A DNA stretch of 64,000 nucleotides from Propionibacteriales bacterium (GTDB lineage: Bacteria; Actinomycetota; Actinomycetes; Propionibacteriales; Nocardioidaceae): positions 1 through 64,000 of the forward strand of contig WHTJ01000003.1 of the NCBI GenBank assembly GCA_009377795.1, in the 5' to 3' direction. Shown here piece after piece: positions 16,472 to 24,917 of the stretch; the first letter of the stretch is position 1; every line of letters begins with the position of its first letter. The notes beneath the pieces are model-generated. The model saw only the letters and a program-made list of their open reading frames with translations. It made no database searches and was not told the origin of the DNA. The translations under genes were made by a program, and so were the position numbers.

Positions 16472-17131
16472 GTGGACCGAAATCTCAAGATCGCCCTGAT
16501 CATCGGCGCGATCGTGGCCGCCGTGGTCGGATACGTCCTGTACCAGGGAGGGGACGACGTACCCGCGGCCGGCGGGCCGGACGCCGCCGACCAAAGCGAG
16601 CTCCTGACGCCAGAGGCGCGCATGCTGTCCGACGCCGAGAACACCGATGTCGCGTTCGTCGAGTTCCTCGACTTCGAGTGCCCGGGCTGCGCCAGCCTGT
16701 ATCCACTGGTCGAGGACCTGCGCCAGGAGTACGGCGACCGGCTCGACTTCGCGATTCGCTACCTGCCGCTCGACATGCACCCGAACGCCGTCCCCGCTGC
16801 CGCGGCGGTCGAGGCGGCGCACCGGATCGGCGACCACGACGCCTTTCTGCGGATGTACCAGCTGATGTTCAGCAATCAGTCGGTATGGGCCGGTGAGGAC
16901 GACCCGGACGAGATCTTCCGCGGATACGCCCGCGAGATCGGCCTCGACGTCGAGGAGTTCGATCGGCTTCGCGGGTCCGAGCAGGTGCTCGGCGTGGTGA
17001 ACAGAAGCGGCGCGCAGGCTGCCGAGATCGGAGTCGAGGGGACTCCGACGATGTTCCTCGACGGGGAGCGCCTCGACCCGGAGAGCGAGGCGGATCTGCG
17101 GGCGAGCCTGGACGAGGCCGTGGCGCGATGA
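16472..17131 (+). CDS. Membrane-anchored DsbA-like thioredoxin-fold protein
   Basis: Extracytoplasmic thiol-disulfide oxidoreductase of 219 residues. An N-terminal membrane anchor (IALIIGAIVAAVVGYVLY) is followed by a DsbA-type thioredoxin domain with the active-site CPGC in FLDFECPGCASLY and the cis-Pro segment EGTPTMFLDG. The start is GTG 16472 with a GGAAG-type ribosome site. The next gene, a VKOR homologue, overlaps by 4 nt; the two probably form an oxidative folding pair in which VKOR re-oxidises this protein. Confidence 0.9.
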   Translation: MDRNLKIALIIGAIVAAVVGYVLYQGGDDVPAAGGPDAADQSELLTPEARMLSDAENTDVAFVEFLDFECPGCASLYPLVEDLRQEYGDRLDFAIRYLPLDMHPNAVPAAAAVEAAHRIGDHDAFLRMYQLMFSNQSVWAGEDDPDEIFRGYAREIGLDVEEFDRLRGSEQVLGVVNRSGAQAAEIGVEGTPTMFLDGERLDPESEADLRASLDEAVAR

Positions 17132-17724
17132 CCGTGGCGCGCGCGGGTGAGTCCGCGGACCGGGCGGCCTCGTCCCGATCGGCGAGCGTGTCTCGCGGGT
17201 ACGCCTGGCTGCTGGTCGCCGGCGGGCTGATCGGGCTGGCCGCATCGGGAGTGCTCCTGCACGAGCGCCTTCTGTTGCTCGAGGATCCGTTGTACGCGCC
17301 GAGCTGCTCCTTGAACAGCACGCTCAACTGCACGGCGGTGATGACCTCTCCGCAGTCGGAGGCGTTCGGCCTGCCCAACCCGATGATCGGGGTGGCGGCG
17401 TTCCCGGTCCTGATCGCCACCGGTGCCGCCGTACTCGCCGGAGCACGCCTGGCGCGGTGGTACTGGTGGGGGCTGATGGCAGGTACGACCTTCGGTGTCG
17501 GCTTCGTGCACTGGCTGATCGTCGCGAGCCTGTACGACATCGGCTCGCTGTGCCCGTACTGCATGGTGGTGTGGGTGGTGACCATCCCGGCCTTCTGGTA
17601 CACGCTGCTGCACGTCATCTCCGGCACGGCGCCCGGCCGGCTCCTCAACCGCTGGCACGCGACCATCCTGGCGGCCTGGCTCGCCGTGATCGCGGTGCTC
17701 ATCCTGCTGCGATTCGGAGCCTGA
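17128..17724 (+). CDS. Vitamin K epoxide reductase (VKOR) family protein
   Basis: Integral membrane protein of 198 residues with about four or five spans, using quinone to re-oxidise its thioredoxin-fold partner. The outer Cys pair is in SCSLNSTLNC and the catalytic pair in LCPYCMVVW. The start overlaps the DsbA-like gene as ATGA, indicating coupled synthesis. Actinobacteria use this system instead of DsbB. Confidence 0.9.
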   Translation: MTVARAGESADRAASSRSASVSRGYAWLLVAGGLIGLAASGVLLHERLLLLEDPLYAPSCSLNSTLNCTAVMTSPQSEAFGLPNPMIGVAAFPVLIATGAAVLAGARLARWYWWGLMAGTTFGVGFVHWLIVASLYDIGSLCPYCMVVWVVTIPAFWYTLLHVISGTAPGRLLNRWHATILAAWLAVIAVLILLRFGA

Positions 17725-17735
17725 CGCCCCATCGT

Positions 17736-17760
17736 TCGCGCCGAGATTGCAGATCTGGCC
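17736..17760. repeat. Intergenic repeat family A, copy 3
   Basis: Single 25-nt copy with core TCGCGCCGAGATTGCAGATC ending TGGCC. It occupies the 59-bp gap between the convergent VKOR and anti-sigma genes and matches the other copies at all but one or two positions. Confidence 0.75.
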
Positions 17761-17783
17761 GTCTTCTTCGCGAGGTGTGCCGG

Positions 17784-18494
17784 TCAGGTGAAGCGGCCAC
17801 CGGACCAGATCTCGCCGGAGTCCTTGACTAGCTCGATCTTGGTGAGTTTGCCCGCGGGCACTGGGAAAATCCAGGTGCCGCCGCGTGGGCTGGACGCCTT
17901 CCAGCTGCGGGTCTCGATCGGCTCCGCGTCCGCGCGGTAGACGCGGCAGCTGTACGGCACGCCGACCGGAGCCCGGGTCACCGTGACGATGAGGACCCGT
18001 CGGTCCTCCAGCCGGCCGACGGTCGCCGTGCCGATCTGCTCGCCGTCGGAGTCCCGGATCGGGGCCGCCACGTCGGCCGCGAGTCGCGCGTCCATGCCGT
18101 CCTCCCGTTCGCCCACCAGCCACCCCACCAGACCGCCCGCCACGGCGATCACGGCGGCGGCCGCCGCGGCCAGCCAGATCCGTGCCCGCCCCCACCGGCC
18201 GCGCTGGACCTGCTGGGACGCGGGGCGGTCGCCGTCGATTTCGAGCGCCGAGAGCACTCGGCGCTCGAAACCACCCGGCGGCTCCGCGGGCGGAGCGGCG
18301 GGGAGTACGCCGTCCACGGCGGCGGCCAGCTCGTTGTACGTAGCGCGACAGGACACGCAGCCCTTGAGATGCTCTGAGAACGCGCTGCGACCGGGCTCGC
18401 CCACCAGACCGAGCGCGAACTCGGTCAGCGCAGCGTCGTCGATGTGCCGACCCATCGGGTCGGGCGGGGGACCGGTGCCGTGGTGATCAGTCAC
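17784..18494 (-). CDS. Anti-sigma factor with zinc-finger and RskA-like domain
   Basis: Membrane anti-sigma factor of 236 residues. The N-terminal cytoplasmic part has a zinc-binding anti-sigma motif (HLKGCVSC). One membrane segment follows (IWLAAAAAAVIAVAGGLVGWLVG), then an extracytoplasmic RskA-like C-terminal domain. It overlaps the upstream ECF sigma gene by 8 nt, so it presumably holds that sigma factor inactive until a surface signal triggers its proteolysis. Confidence 0.88.
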   Translation of the reverse strand: MTDHHGTGPPPDPMGRHIDDAALTEFALGLVGEPGRSAFSEHLKGCVSCRATYNELAAAVDGVLPAAPPAEPPGGFERRVLSALEIDGDRPASQQVQRGRWGRARIWLAAAAAAVIAVAGGLVGWLVGEREDGMDARLAADVAAPIRDSDGEQIGTATVGRLEDRRVLIVTVTRAPVGVPYSCRVYRADAEPIETRSWKASSPRGGTWIFPVPAGKLTKIELVKDSGEIWSGGRFT

Positions 18495-19152
18495 GGGTCT
18501 CCTCCCGCATCGCCTCGCGTAATTTCCGCAGCCCAGTGCGGATCCTGGTCTTCGCCGTTCCGAGCGGGATCTGCTCGTGCTCGCTCACCTCGGCCGCCGA
18601 ACAACCGGCGACGACGGCGAGAACCACGGCCCGAGCCTGCTCGCGCGGAATGGCCAGCAGGCGCTGCGCGGCGTGGCTGAACTCGATCCGGTTCAGTGCG
18701 GCCTCGGCGGCATCGCCGCCGGACAGCGTCTCCTGGAGCAACTCCTCGATGATCGGCCGGTCCATCGGGGTGCTCCGCCGGGCCCGGGTGGCGTCGATGG
18801 CCGCGTTCCGGGTGATGGTGAGCAGCCACGTCCCCACCGACGCGCGCCCCGCGTCGTAGGTCGGTGCTGCCCGCCAAGCCCGCACGAAGGCCTCCTGTGC
18901 GACGTCCTCTGCCAATGCCGGATCCCGAGTCACTGCCAACGCGAGCCCGAACACCCGGCCCTGGAAGCGCCGCACGAAGGCGGTGGCTGCGGCCGGGTCG
19001 TCGATAGCCAGGCCCGCGACCAGTGCGGCGTCCGCCGCGCGCTCCGCTCGCGGTGACAGTGGCACATTGGTGGATACGTCGGGCATGGCCTGCGGGATTG
19101 CCGCGCCCGGCGGGGGACCGTCTTGCGGTTCAGGCTGCTCTGAGTTCGTCAC
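18487..19152 (-). CDS. ECF RNA polymerase sigma factor (SigK/SigL-like)
   Basis: Group 4 sigma factor of about 221 residues with region 2 (AFVRRFQGRVFGLALAVTRD, then AEDVAQEAFVRAWR) and region 4 (CSAAEVSEHEQIPLGTAKTRI). The start is uncertain: GTG 19152 gives a Pro/Gln-rich N-terminal extension, and ATG 19086 lies closer to the conserved region. It forms an operon with the overlapping zinc-finger anti-sigma gene. No self-type promoter was recognised upstream. Confidence 0.88.
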   Translation of the reverse strand: MTNSEQPEPQDGPPPGAAIPQAMPDVSTNVPLSPRAERAADAALVAGLAIDDPAAATAFVRRFQGRVFGLALAVTRDPALAEDVAQEAFVRAWRAAPTYDAGRASVGTWLLTITRNAAIDATRARRSTPMDRPIIEELLQETLSGGDAAEAALNRIEFSHAAQRLLAIPREQARAVVLAVVAGCSAAEVSEHEQIPLGTAKTRIRTGLRKLREAMREETRD

Positions 19153-19235
19153 GCTGGATGACCATCCGATCACGCCACACCGGCGGATGATACCCGGCCG
19201 CGGCCACCCGAGCTCCCGCAAGCACGGGTCTGGAC

Positions 19236-20000
19236 CTAGACCTCCGTGCGTTCGTCGCGGCGGAAGATCTTCGAGCCGAGCCAGACCAGCGGGTCGTACC
19301 TGCGGTCGACCACGCGCTCTTTCATCGGGATGATCGCGTTGTCGGTGATCTTGATGTTCTCCGGGCATACCTCGGTGCAGCACTTGGTGATGTTGCACAT
19401 GCCGAGTCCCGCCGCCTCCTGGGCGAGCTGGCGGCGGTCGTTCGTGTCGAGGGGATGCATGTCGAGCTCGGCGTACCGGAGGAAGAAGCGCGGCCCCGCG
19501 AAGGCGGGCTTATTCTCCTCGTGGTCGCGGATCACATGGCAGGTGTTCTGGCACAGGAAGCACTCGATGCACTTGCGGAACTCCTGGCCGCGCTCGACGT
19601 CGGCCTGCATCATCCGCCGCTTGCCGTCGGGGTCCGGTGGACCGGGGGCGAACGCCGGCAGCTCCCGCGCCTTCTCGTAGTTGTACGAGACGTCGCAGAC
19701 GAGGTCCTTGACCACGGGGAAGGTCCGCATCGGAGTCACCGTGATGGTCTCGTCCGGGTCGTAATCGGTCAGCCGGGTCATGCACATCAGGCGGGGACGC
19801 CCGTTGACCTCGGCCGAACAGGAGCCGCACTTGCCGGCCTTGCAGTTCCAACGCACCGCCAGGTCAGGTGCCTGGGTGGCCTGCAGCCGGTGTACGGCGT
19901 CCAGTACCACCTCACCCTCCTCGACGGGGACGGTGTACGGCGCCAGCTCACCGCTGTCGACGTCACCACGCCAGACCCGCATCGAAAGGTCGTAACCCAT
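19236..20000 (-). CDS. sdhB: Succinate dehydrogenase/fumarate reductase iron-sulfur subunit
   Basis: Electron-transfer subunit of 254 residues with the [2Fe-2S] ligands in CKAGKCGSC plus a later Cys, and ferredoxin-type motifs CIECFLCQNTCHV and CNITKCCTEVCP for the other clusters. It carries electrons from the flavoprotein to quinone. The ATG follows the sdhA stop directly. The cluster order in transcription is membrane subunit, flavoprotein, iron-sulfur subunit. Confidence 0.93.
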   Translation of the reverse strand: MGYDLSMRVWRGDVDSGELAPYTVPVEEGEVVLDAVHRLQATQAPDLAVRWNCKAGKCGSCSAEVNGRPRLMCMTRLTDYDPDETITVTPMRTFPVVKDLVCDVSYNYEKARELPAFAPGPPDPDGKRRMMQADVERGQEFRKCIECFLCQNTCHVIRDHEENKPAFAGPRFFLRYAELDMHPLDTNDRRQLAQEAAGLGMCNITKCCTEVCPENIKITDNAIIPMKERVVDRRYDPLVWLGSKIFRRDERTEV

Positions 20001-21803
20001 TTACTCCTCCTCGAAGAGCTGCTGAAGCTCGCCCGGCATGGTCTGTAGTGGCTGGTGTTTCAGCGAGACAACGCCGTCCTTCTCAGTGAGCACGAGGTTC
20101 TTCGAACCCCAATCCTCGGAGGGCAGCGGGAAGTCGTCGCGGGTATGGCCACCGCGTGACTCCTCACGCTCCAGTGCGGCGGTCGCGACGCACTCGGCGA
20201 CCAGGAGCATGTTGGCCAGGTCGAGCGCGAGATGCCAGCCCGGGTTGTACTGACGATGTCCCTCGACCTGGATGTGCTTGGCGCGCTCCTTGAGCGTCTC
20301 CAGCTCGACGAGGGCCTGGGTCAGCTCTTCGCGGGTACGGATGATGCCGACCAGCCGCTGCATCGTCGCCTGGAGGTCTTTTTGAAGCGTGTAAGGGTTC
20401 TCGTCGACCCTTCCGGCATCCGAGAAGGGCGCCAGTGCCGCCTTGCCGGCCGCGGTCACATCCCGCTCCGAGACCTGCGGGCGGCTCTCGCTGAGCCGTC
20501 CCGCGTAGTACGCGGCGTTCAGGCCGGCCCTCCGGCCGAAGACGAGCAGGTCCGACAGGGAGTTGCCGCCCAGCCGGTTGGAGCCGTGCATTCCCCCGGA
20601 CACCTCGCCGGCGGCGTAGAGCCCGGTCACGGCCGAGGCGCCCGTGTCGGCGTCGACCTCGACTCCGCCCATCACGTAATGACAGGTCGGGCCGATCTCC
20701 ATCGGCTCCGCGGTGATGTCGACGTCGGCCAGCTCCTTGAATTGGTGGTACATCGACGGCAGCCGGCGCTGGATGAACTCCGGGCTTCGCCGGGAGGCGA
20801 TATCGAGGAACACGCCTCCATGCGGGGACCCGCGTCCGGCCTTGATCTCGGAGTTGATCGCGCGCGCGACCTCGTCGCGGGGGAGCAGCTCGGGCGGACG
20901 ACGGTTGTTCTTCTTGTCGTCGTACCAGCCGTCGGCCTCCTCCTCGGTGTCCGCGGTCTCGGCCTTGAAGAAGTCCGGGATGTAGTTGAACATGAAGCGC
21001 TCGCCCTCGGAGTTCTTCAGCACTCCGCCGTCGCCGCGCACCGACTCGGTCACGAGGATGCCCCGCACCGACGGCGGCCAGACCATCCCGGTGGGGTGGA
21101 ACTGCACGAACTCCATGTTGATCAGCGGCGCGCCGGCGCGCAGACCGAGCGCGTGTCCGTCCCCAGTGTACTCCCACGAGTTGGAGGTCACCTCGTAGAC
21201 CTTGCCGATCCCGCCGGTCGCCAGCACGATCGACGGGGTCTCGAACACGATGAACCGGCCGCTCTCCCGCCAGTAACCGAAGGCACCGGCCACCGCCCCG
21301 TCGTCGGTCAGGACCTCGGTGACCGTGCATTCCATGAAGACGTCGATGCCGAGCGCGACCGCGCGCTGTTGCAGGGTGCGGATCATCTCCAGACCGGTGC
21401 GGTCGCCGACATGCGCCAGCCGGGCGTACCGGTGGCCGCCGAAGTCACGCTGGGAGATCAGGCCGTCCGGCGTACGGTCGAACAGCGCGCCCCACTCCTC
21501 CAGCTCCAGCACCCGCTCCGGAGCCTCCTGGGCGTGCAGCTGTGCCATCCGCCAGTTGTTGAGCATCTTGCCGCCGCGCATGGTGTCGCGGAAATGCACC
21601 CGCCAGCTGTCGTCCGGCCAGAGGTTGCCCATCGCGGCCGCGGCGCCGCCCTCGGCCATCACCGTGTGTGCCTTGCCCAGCAGGGACTTGCAGATGATCG
21701 CCGTGCGGGCTCCGGCATCGTGCGCCGCGATCGCGGCGCGCAGGCCGGCCCCGCCTGCCCCGATCACGACAACGTCGTACGAATGACGTTCAAACTCAGC
21801 CAT
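20001..21803 (-). CDS. sdhA: Succinate dehydrogenase/fumarate reductase flavoprotein subunit
   Basis: Catalytic subunit of 600 residues with covalently bound FAD. The dinucleotide-binding motif VVVIGAGGAGLRAAIA is near the N-terminus, the FAD-linking His lies in KAHTVMAEGG, and substrate-site and C-terminal FAD motifs are seen in HYVMGGVEVD and NRLGGNSLSDLLVFGRRAG. It oxidises succinate in the TCA cycle; the reverse fumarate reductase direction cannot be excluded from sequence. Confidence 0.93.
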   Translation of the reverse strand: MAEFERHSYDVVVIGAGGAGLRAAIAAHDAGARTAIICKSLLGKAHTVMAEGGAAAAMGNLWPDDSWRVHFRDTMRGGKMLNNWRMAQLHAQEAPERVLELEEWGALFDRTPDGLISQRDFGGHRYARLAHVGDRTGLEMIRTLQQRAVALGIDVFMECTVTEVLTDDGAVAGAFGYWRESGRFIVFETPSIVLATGGIGKVYEVTSNSWEYTGDGHALGLRAGAPLINMEFVQFHPTGMVWPPSVRGILVTESVRGDGGVLKNSEGERFMFNYIPDFFKAETADTEEEADGWYDDKKNNRRPPELLPRDEVARAINSEIKAGRGSPHGGVFLDIASRRSPEFIQRRLPSMYHQFKELADVDITAEPMEIGPTCHYVMGGVEVDADTGASAVTGLYAAGEVSGGMHGSNRLGGNSLSDLLVFGRRAGLNAAYYAGRLSESRPQVSERDVTAAGKAALAPFSDAGRVDENPYTLQKDLQATMQRLVGIIRTREELTQALVELETLKERAKHIQVEGHRQYNPGWHLALDLANMLLVAECVATAALEREESRGGHTRDDFPLPSEDWGSKNLVLTEKDGVVSLKHQPLQTMPGELQQLFEEE

Positions 21804-21812
21804 GAATCCTTC

Positions 21813-22613
21813 TTAGTTGACGATGCGTGGGTCGGAGAACCAGTCCGCGGCCACGGCCATGATGTAGAAGTCGGTGAAGATCACCGTGAACAGCGAGATC
21901 ATGGCGAACTGCCCGTGCCTGGTGTTGAGCTTCGACACCAGGGTCCAGAACCGGTACCGAACCGGGTGCTTGCCGAAGTTCCTGAGCCGGCCGCCGACGA
22001 CGTGCCGGCATGCATGACAGGACAGGGTGTACGCGGCCAGCATCGCGAGGTTGCCCCAGATGATGACCGTGCCGAGACCGACTCCCACACCGCCGTTCAC
22101 GCCGTGGAGGGCCAGGATCGCGTCGTACAGGTTGATCAGCGCGAAGAGGGCCGCGACGTAGAAGAAGTAGCGGTGTGAGTTCTGAACGATCAGCGGGAAC
22201 CGCGTCTCACCTTTGTACGACCCTCGCGGCTCCGGCACCGCACACGCGGTGGGGGAGAGGAAGAACGACCGGTAGTAGGCCTTGCGGTAGTAGTAGCAGG
22301 TCGCGCGGAATCCGCCGACCCCGATGAGCGTGACGATGGCGATCGGGATGAACGCCGGTATCTCCGGCAGCGGCGTGCCGAAATGACTCGAGCCCGGCAC
22401 GCACGAGGCGCTGATGCAGGGTGAGTAGAACGGCGTGAGGTAGTGCTCTTCCGCGGCCCAGTAGTGGTCGTTCATGAAGTACCGGATCGTCGAGTACACG
22501 ACGAAGAAGAGCAGGATCAGGCCGATACCCAACGGCGACAGCCACCAACGGTCACGGCGGAACGTTCGCTCGGCGACCTTCGCCCGAGCCGGCCCCATCA
22601 CTCCAGTGCTCAT
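21813..22613 (-). CDS. Succinate dehydrogenase cytochrome b-type membrane subunit
   Basis: Membrane anchor of 266 residues with about five predicted spans (LGIGLILLFFVVYSTIRYF; FIPIAIVTLIGVGGF; YFFYVAALFALINLYDAIL; IIWGNLAMLAAYTLSC; FAMISLFTVIFTDFYIM) and several His in or near them (NSHRYFF, CHACRH) that may bind heme. It resembles the single-polypeptide membrane subunit of actinobacterial Sdh/Frd complexes. ATG 22613 with GGGAG upstream is chosen over an upstream in-frame start. First gene of the sdh operon. Confidence 0.85.
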   Translation of the reverse strand: MSTGVMGPARAKVAERTFRRDRWWLSPLGIGLILLFFVVYSTIRYFMNDHYWAAEEHYLTPFYSPCISASCVPGSSHFGTPLPEIPAFIPIAIVTLIGVGGFRATCYYYRKAYYRSFFLSPTACAVPEPRGSYKGETRFPLIVQNSHRYFFYVAALFALINLYDAILALHGVNGGVGVGLGTVIIWGNLAMLAAYTLSCHACRHVVGGRLRNFGKHPVRYRFWTLVSKLNTRHGQFAMISLFTVIFTDFYIMAVAADWFSDPRIVN

Positions 22614-22892
22614 GGTCTCCCTACAGCTGCTCGACAGCCCACGCCGGACGGCCGCAGCGTATCGGACGCGGTCAGCACCCGATATCACGTGGTTCACACA
22701 CCAGGCGGTTGTTTCGTGCCGAAACCGCGACACCCGGCCACCGCCAGAGTCTTCCGCGAACCGGTTCGAAGGGGATCACCGGGGTCCCGGTCCACGCGAC
22801 CACTTCTGCGATCTCGGCACGTCCGGCTCATGGAGCTCACGCACGGTGTGTTCGCGTATCCGGTGCGCCGGTCGTGTGTCAGGCTGACCGCT

Positions 22893-23300
22893 GTGTCAGA
22901 GCACGCTCCGCCCGAGGTGGTCGTCGGTGCGGCGATCATCATGCAGGGACGGCTGCTCGCCGCTCGCCGGACCAGCCCGGCCGAGACCGCGGGCGGCTGG
23001 GAGTTCCCGGGCGGCAAGGTCCGCCCGGACGAGACACCGGAGGCCGCGTGCGTTCGGGAAGTGCGTGAGGAGCTGGCCTGCGAGATCGAGGTCGTAAGCC
23101 GGCTGGCCGGCGAGGAGCCGCTCAACCCCGGTTATGTGCTGCATGTGTACGAGGCGCGGATCGTGTCCGGCGAGCCGGTGCCGTCGGAGCATGACGCGAT
23201 CCGCTGGCTCGGCCCGGACGAGCTCGAGGACGTCGCATGGCTGGACGCCGACCGGCCGTTCCTGCGGCCGCTGCATGAGCGACTCCGCGCGCAGCCCTGA
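22893..23300 (+). CDS. NUDIX hydrolase (MutT-like)
   Basis: Protein of 135 residues with a complete Nudix box reading GGKVRPDETPEAACVREV then REEL. It hydrolyses nucleoside diphosphate derivatives and is likely an 8-oxo-dGTP-type sanitising or (d)CTP pyrophosphatase-like enzyme. GTG 22893 gives the usual N-terminus (VVVGAAIIMQGRLLAARR); an in-frame ATG at 22830 is an alternative. The 280 bp upstream, shared with the divergent sdh operon, hold both promoters and a degenerate family A repeat near 22805-22821. Confidence 0.85.
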   Translation: MSEHAPPEVVVGAAIIMQGRLLAARRTSPAETAGGWEFPGGKVRPDETPEAACVREVREELACEIEVVSRLAGEEPLNPGYVLHVYEARIVSGEPVPSEHDAIRWLGPDELEDVAWLDADRPFLRPLHERLRAQP

Positions 23301-23380
23301 CCCGAGTCAGGCGATCCGTGCGCCCTAGCCCACTGATCGCATGACACGCATGTCAGGGCCCTGCCAGTACGCTCATCCGC

Positions 23381-24313
23381 ATGGTCGCACCTCCTCAACC
23401 CATGGCCGCCAGACGGCTGCTGTTGGTTCACGCACACCCCGACGACGAGACCATCGGCACCGGCGCCGTCATGGCGAAGTACGTCGCCGAGGGCGCGCAC
23501 GTCACGCTGGTCACGTGCACCCGCGGTGAGCACGGCGAGATCCTCGTACCCGAGCTGGAGCACCTCGACGCGTCCCGCGAGGACGGCCTCGGCGAGCATC
23601 GGGTCACCGAGCTGGAAGCCGCGATGAAGGAGCTCGGCGTCACCGACTACCGGTTCCTCGGCGGCGAGGGACGCTATCGCGACACCGGGATGGCGCATAC
23701 CGAGAACGGCGCGGCCACGGTCCCGGACGAGACCAGGGACAACGCGTTCTGGCACGCCGACCTGAGGGAGGCCTCCGATCATCTGGTCGAGGTGATTCGT
23801 GAGGTCCGTCCGCAGGTGTTGGTGACGTACGACGAGTTCGGCGCCTACGGCCACCCCGATCACGTCCAGGCGCATCGGGTGGCGACGTACGCCGCCAGCC
23901 TGGCCGCGGTGTCGACGTACCGGCGAGACCTCGGCGACGCGTGGGACATCGCGAAGATCTACTGGACCGCGATGTCCGACACGAGGTTCCGCGAAGGCAT
24001 CCGCCGGCTGCGGGAGTCCGGGGACACCACGACGTTCGAAGGTCTCGATCCGGACGGGCCGATGCCGCCGTTCGCCGTACCCGACGACGACATCACCGCA
24101 CAGGTCGACGGGACCCCGTACGTCGAGCAGAAGATCGCCGCCCTGCGCGCCCATGCGTCCCAGATCAGCGTGGACGGTCCGTTCTTCGCGCTGGCGGACA
24201 ACCTCGGCAACCAGGTCTGGGGCGTCGAGTCGTTCCGGCTGGCGAAGGGTGTTCCCGGCCCGGCCGATCCGGAGACCGGCCGGGAGTCGGACCTCTTCTC
24301 CGGCCTCGCCTGA
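23381..24313 (+). CDS. mshB: Mycothiol biosynthesis deacetylase MshB
   Basis: Zinc-dependent deacetylase that converts GlcNAc-inositol to GlcN-inositol in mycothiol synthesis. The 310-residue product has the metal-binding AHPDDETIG at the N-terminus and the later GHPDHVQAHR. Length and the C-terminal FALADNLGNQVWGVESF fit MshB better than the mycothiol conjugate amidase Mca. Its presence supports an actinobacterial host. Confidence 0.9.
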   Translation: MVAPPQPMAARRLLLVHAHPDDETIGTGAVMAKYVAEGAHVTLVTCTRGEHGEILVPELEHLDASREDGLGEHRVTELEAAMKELGVTDYRFLGGEGRYRDTGMAHTENGAATVPDETRDNAFWHADLREASDHLVEVIREVRPQVLVTYDEFGAYGHPDHVQAHRVATYAASLAAVSTYRRDLGDAWDIAKIYWTAMSDTRFREGIRRLRESGDTTTFEGLDPDGPMPPFAVPDDDITAQVDGTPYVEQKIAALRAHASQISVDGPFFALADNLGNQVWGVESFRLAKGVPGPADPETGRESDLFSGLA

Positions 24314-24329
24314 CGAGTCGTCACGACCA

Positions 24330-24845
24330 GTGACCAGCGCGTCTCCCGACCTGTTCCGCTCGGCGATGAGCCGCTACGCCAGCGGTGTGACCGTCGTCTC
24401 CACCGTCCACGACGACCTGGACCATGCGATGACCGCGAGCGCCTTCACCTCGGTGAGCCTGGACCCGCCGCTGGTGCTGGTCTGCGTGGACAAGACCGCG
24501 CGGTTTCATCAGGCGATCGCGGTGACGCGCCGGTGGGGTGTCTCGGTGCTCGCCGAGGACCAGGCGGACGTCGCCCGCTGGCTGGCCACGCGGGGCCGGA
24601 AGCTCGAGGGCCAGCTCGACCACATCCCGCACCGCCCGGGCGCCCTGACCGGATCGGCCCTGGTGGAGGGCGCCCTGTGCTGGGTGGAGTGCCGGACTTG
24701 GGAGATGTACGACGGCGGCGATCACACTATCGTCGTGGGGCAGGTGCTCGGGATCGAGCTGCCCGAAAAGGAGCGGTCCCGGCCCCTGATGTACTTCCGG
24801 GCGGCGTACGGTGGCGCCCCGGATGTAACGAATGGACCCGATTAA
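24330..24845 (+). CDS. Flavin reductase-like FMN-binding protein
   Basis: Flavin reductase domain protein of 171 residues. FRSAMSRYASGVTVVSTV, MTASAFTSVSLDPPLVLVCV and GDHTIVVGQVLGIEL match the NADH:FMN oxidoreductase component of two-component monooxygenases. GTG 24330 begins 16 bp after mshB, so the two may be co-transcribed; no partner oxygenase is nearby. Confidence 0.85.
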   Translation: MTSASPDLFRSAMSRYASGVTVVSTVHDDLDHAMTASAFTSVSLDPPLVLVCVDKTARFHQAIAVTRRWGVSVLAEDQADVARWLATRGRKLEGQLDHIPHRPGALTGSALVEGALCWVECRTWEMYDGGDHTIVVGQVLGIELPEKERSRPLMYFRAAYGGAPDVTNGPD

Positions 24846-24857
24846 TCGTTAGGATGA

Positions 24858-24876
24858 GGCCGCACTTCACGCGGCC
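24858..24876. terminator. Candidate hairpin terminator
   Basis: GGCCGC, a 7-nt loop, then GCGGCC lies 13 bp after the flavin reductase stop and 41 bp before the VanW gene. The stem is short and lacks a U-run. Confidence 0.35.
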
Positions 24877-24917
24877 CCGCGTCGTACAGTGGCGCGGGCT
24901 ACGGCTGACGAGGGGAT

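Noticed and set aside
20232-22178. A 648-codon plus-strand ORF opposite sdhA and its neighbour
   Set aside because: It is an antisense shadow of well-identified sdh genes in high-GC DNA and has no domain character.
22805-22821. TCTGCGATCTCGGCACG as a further family A copy
   Set aside because: Too degenerate and lacking the flanking GGCC part; kept only as a possible relic.
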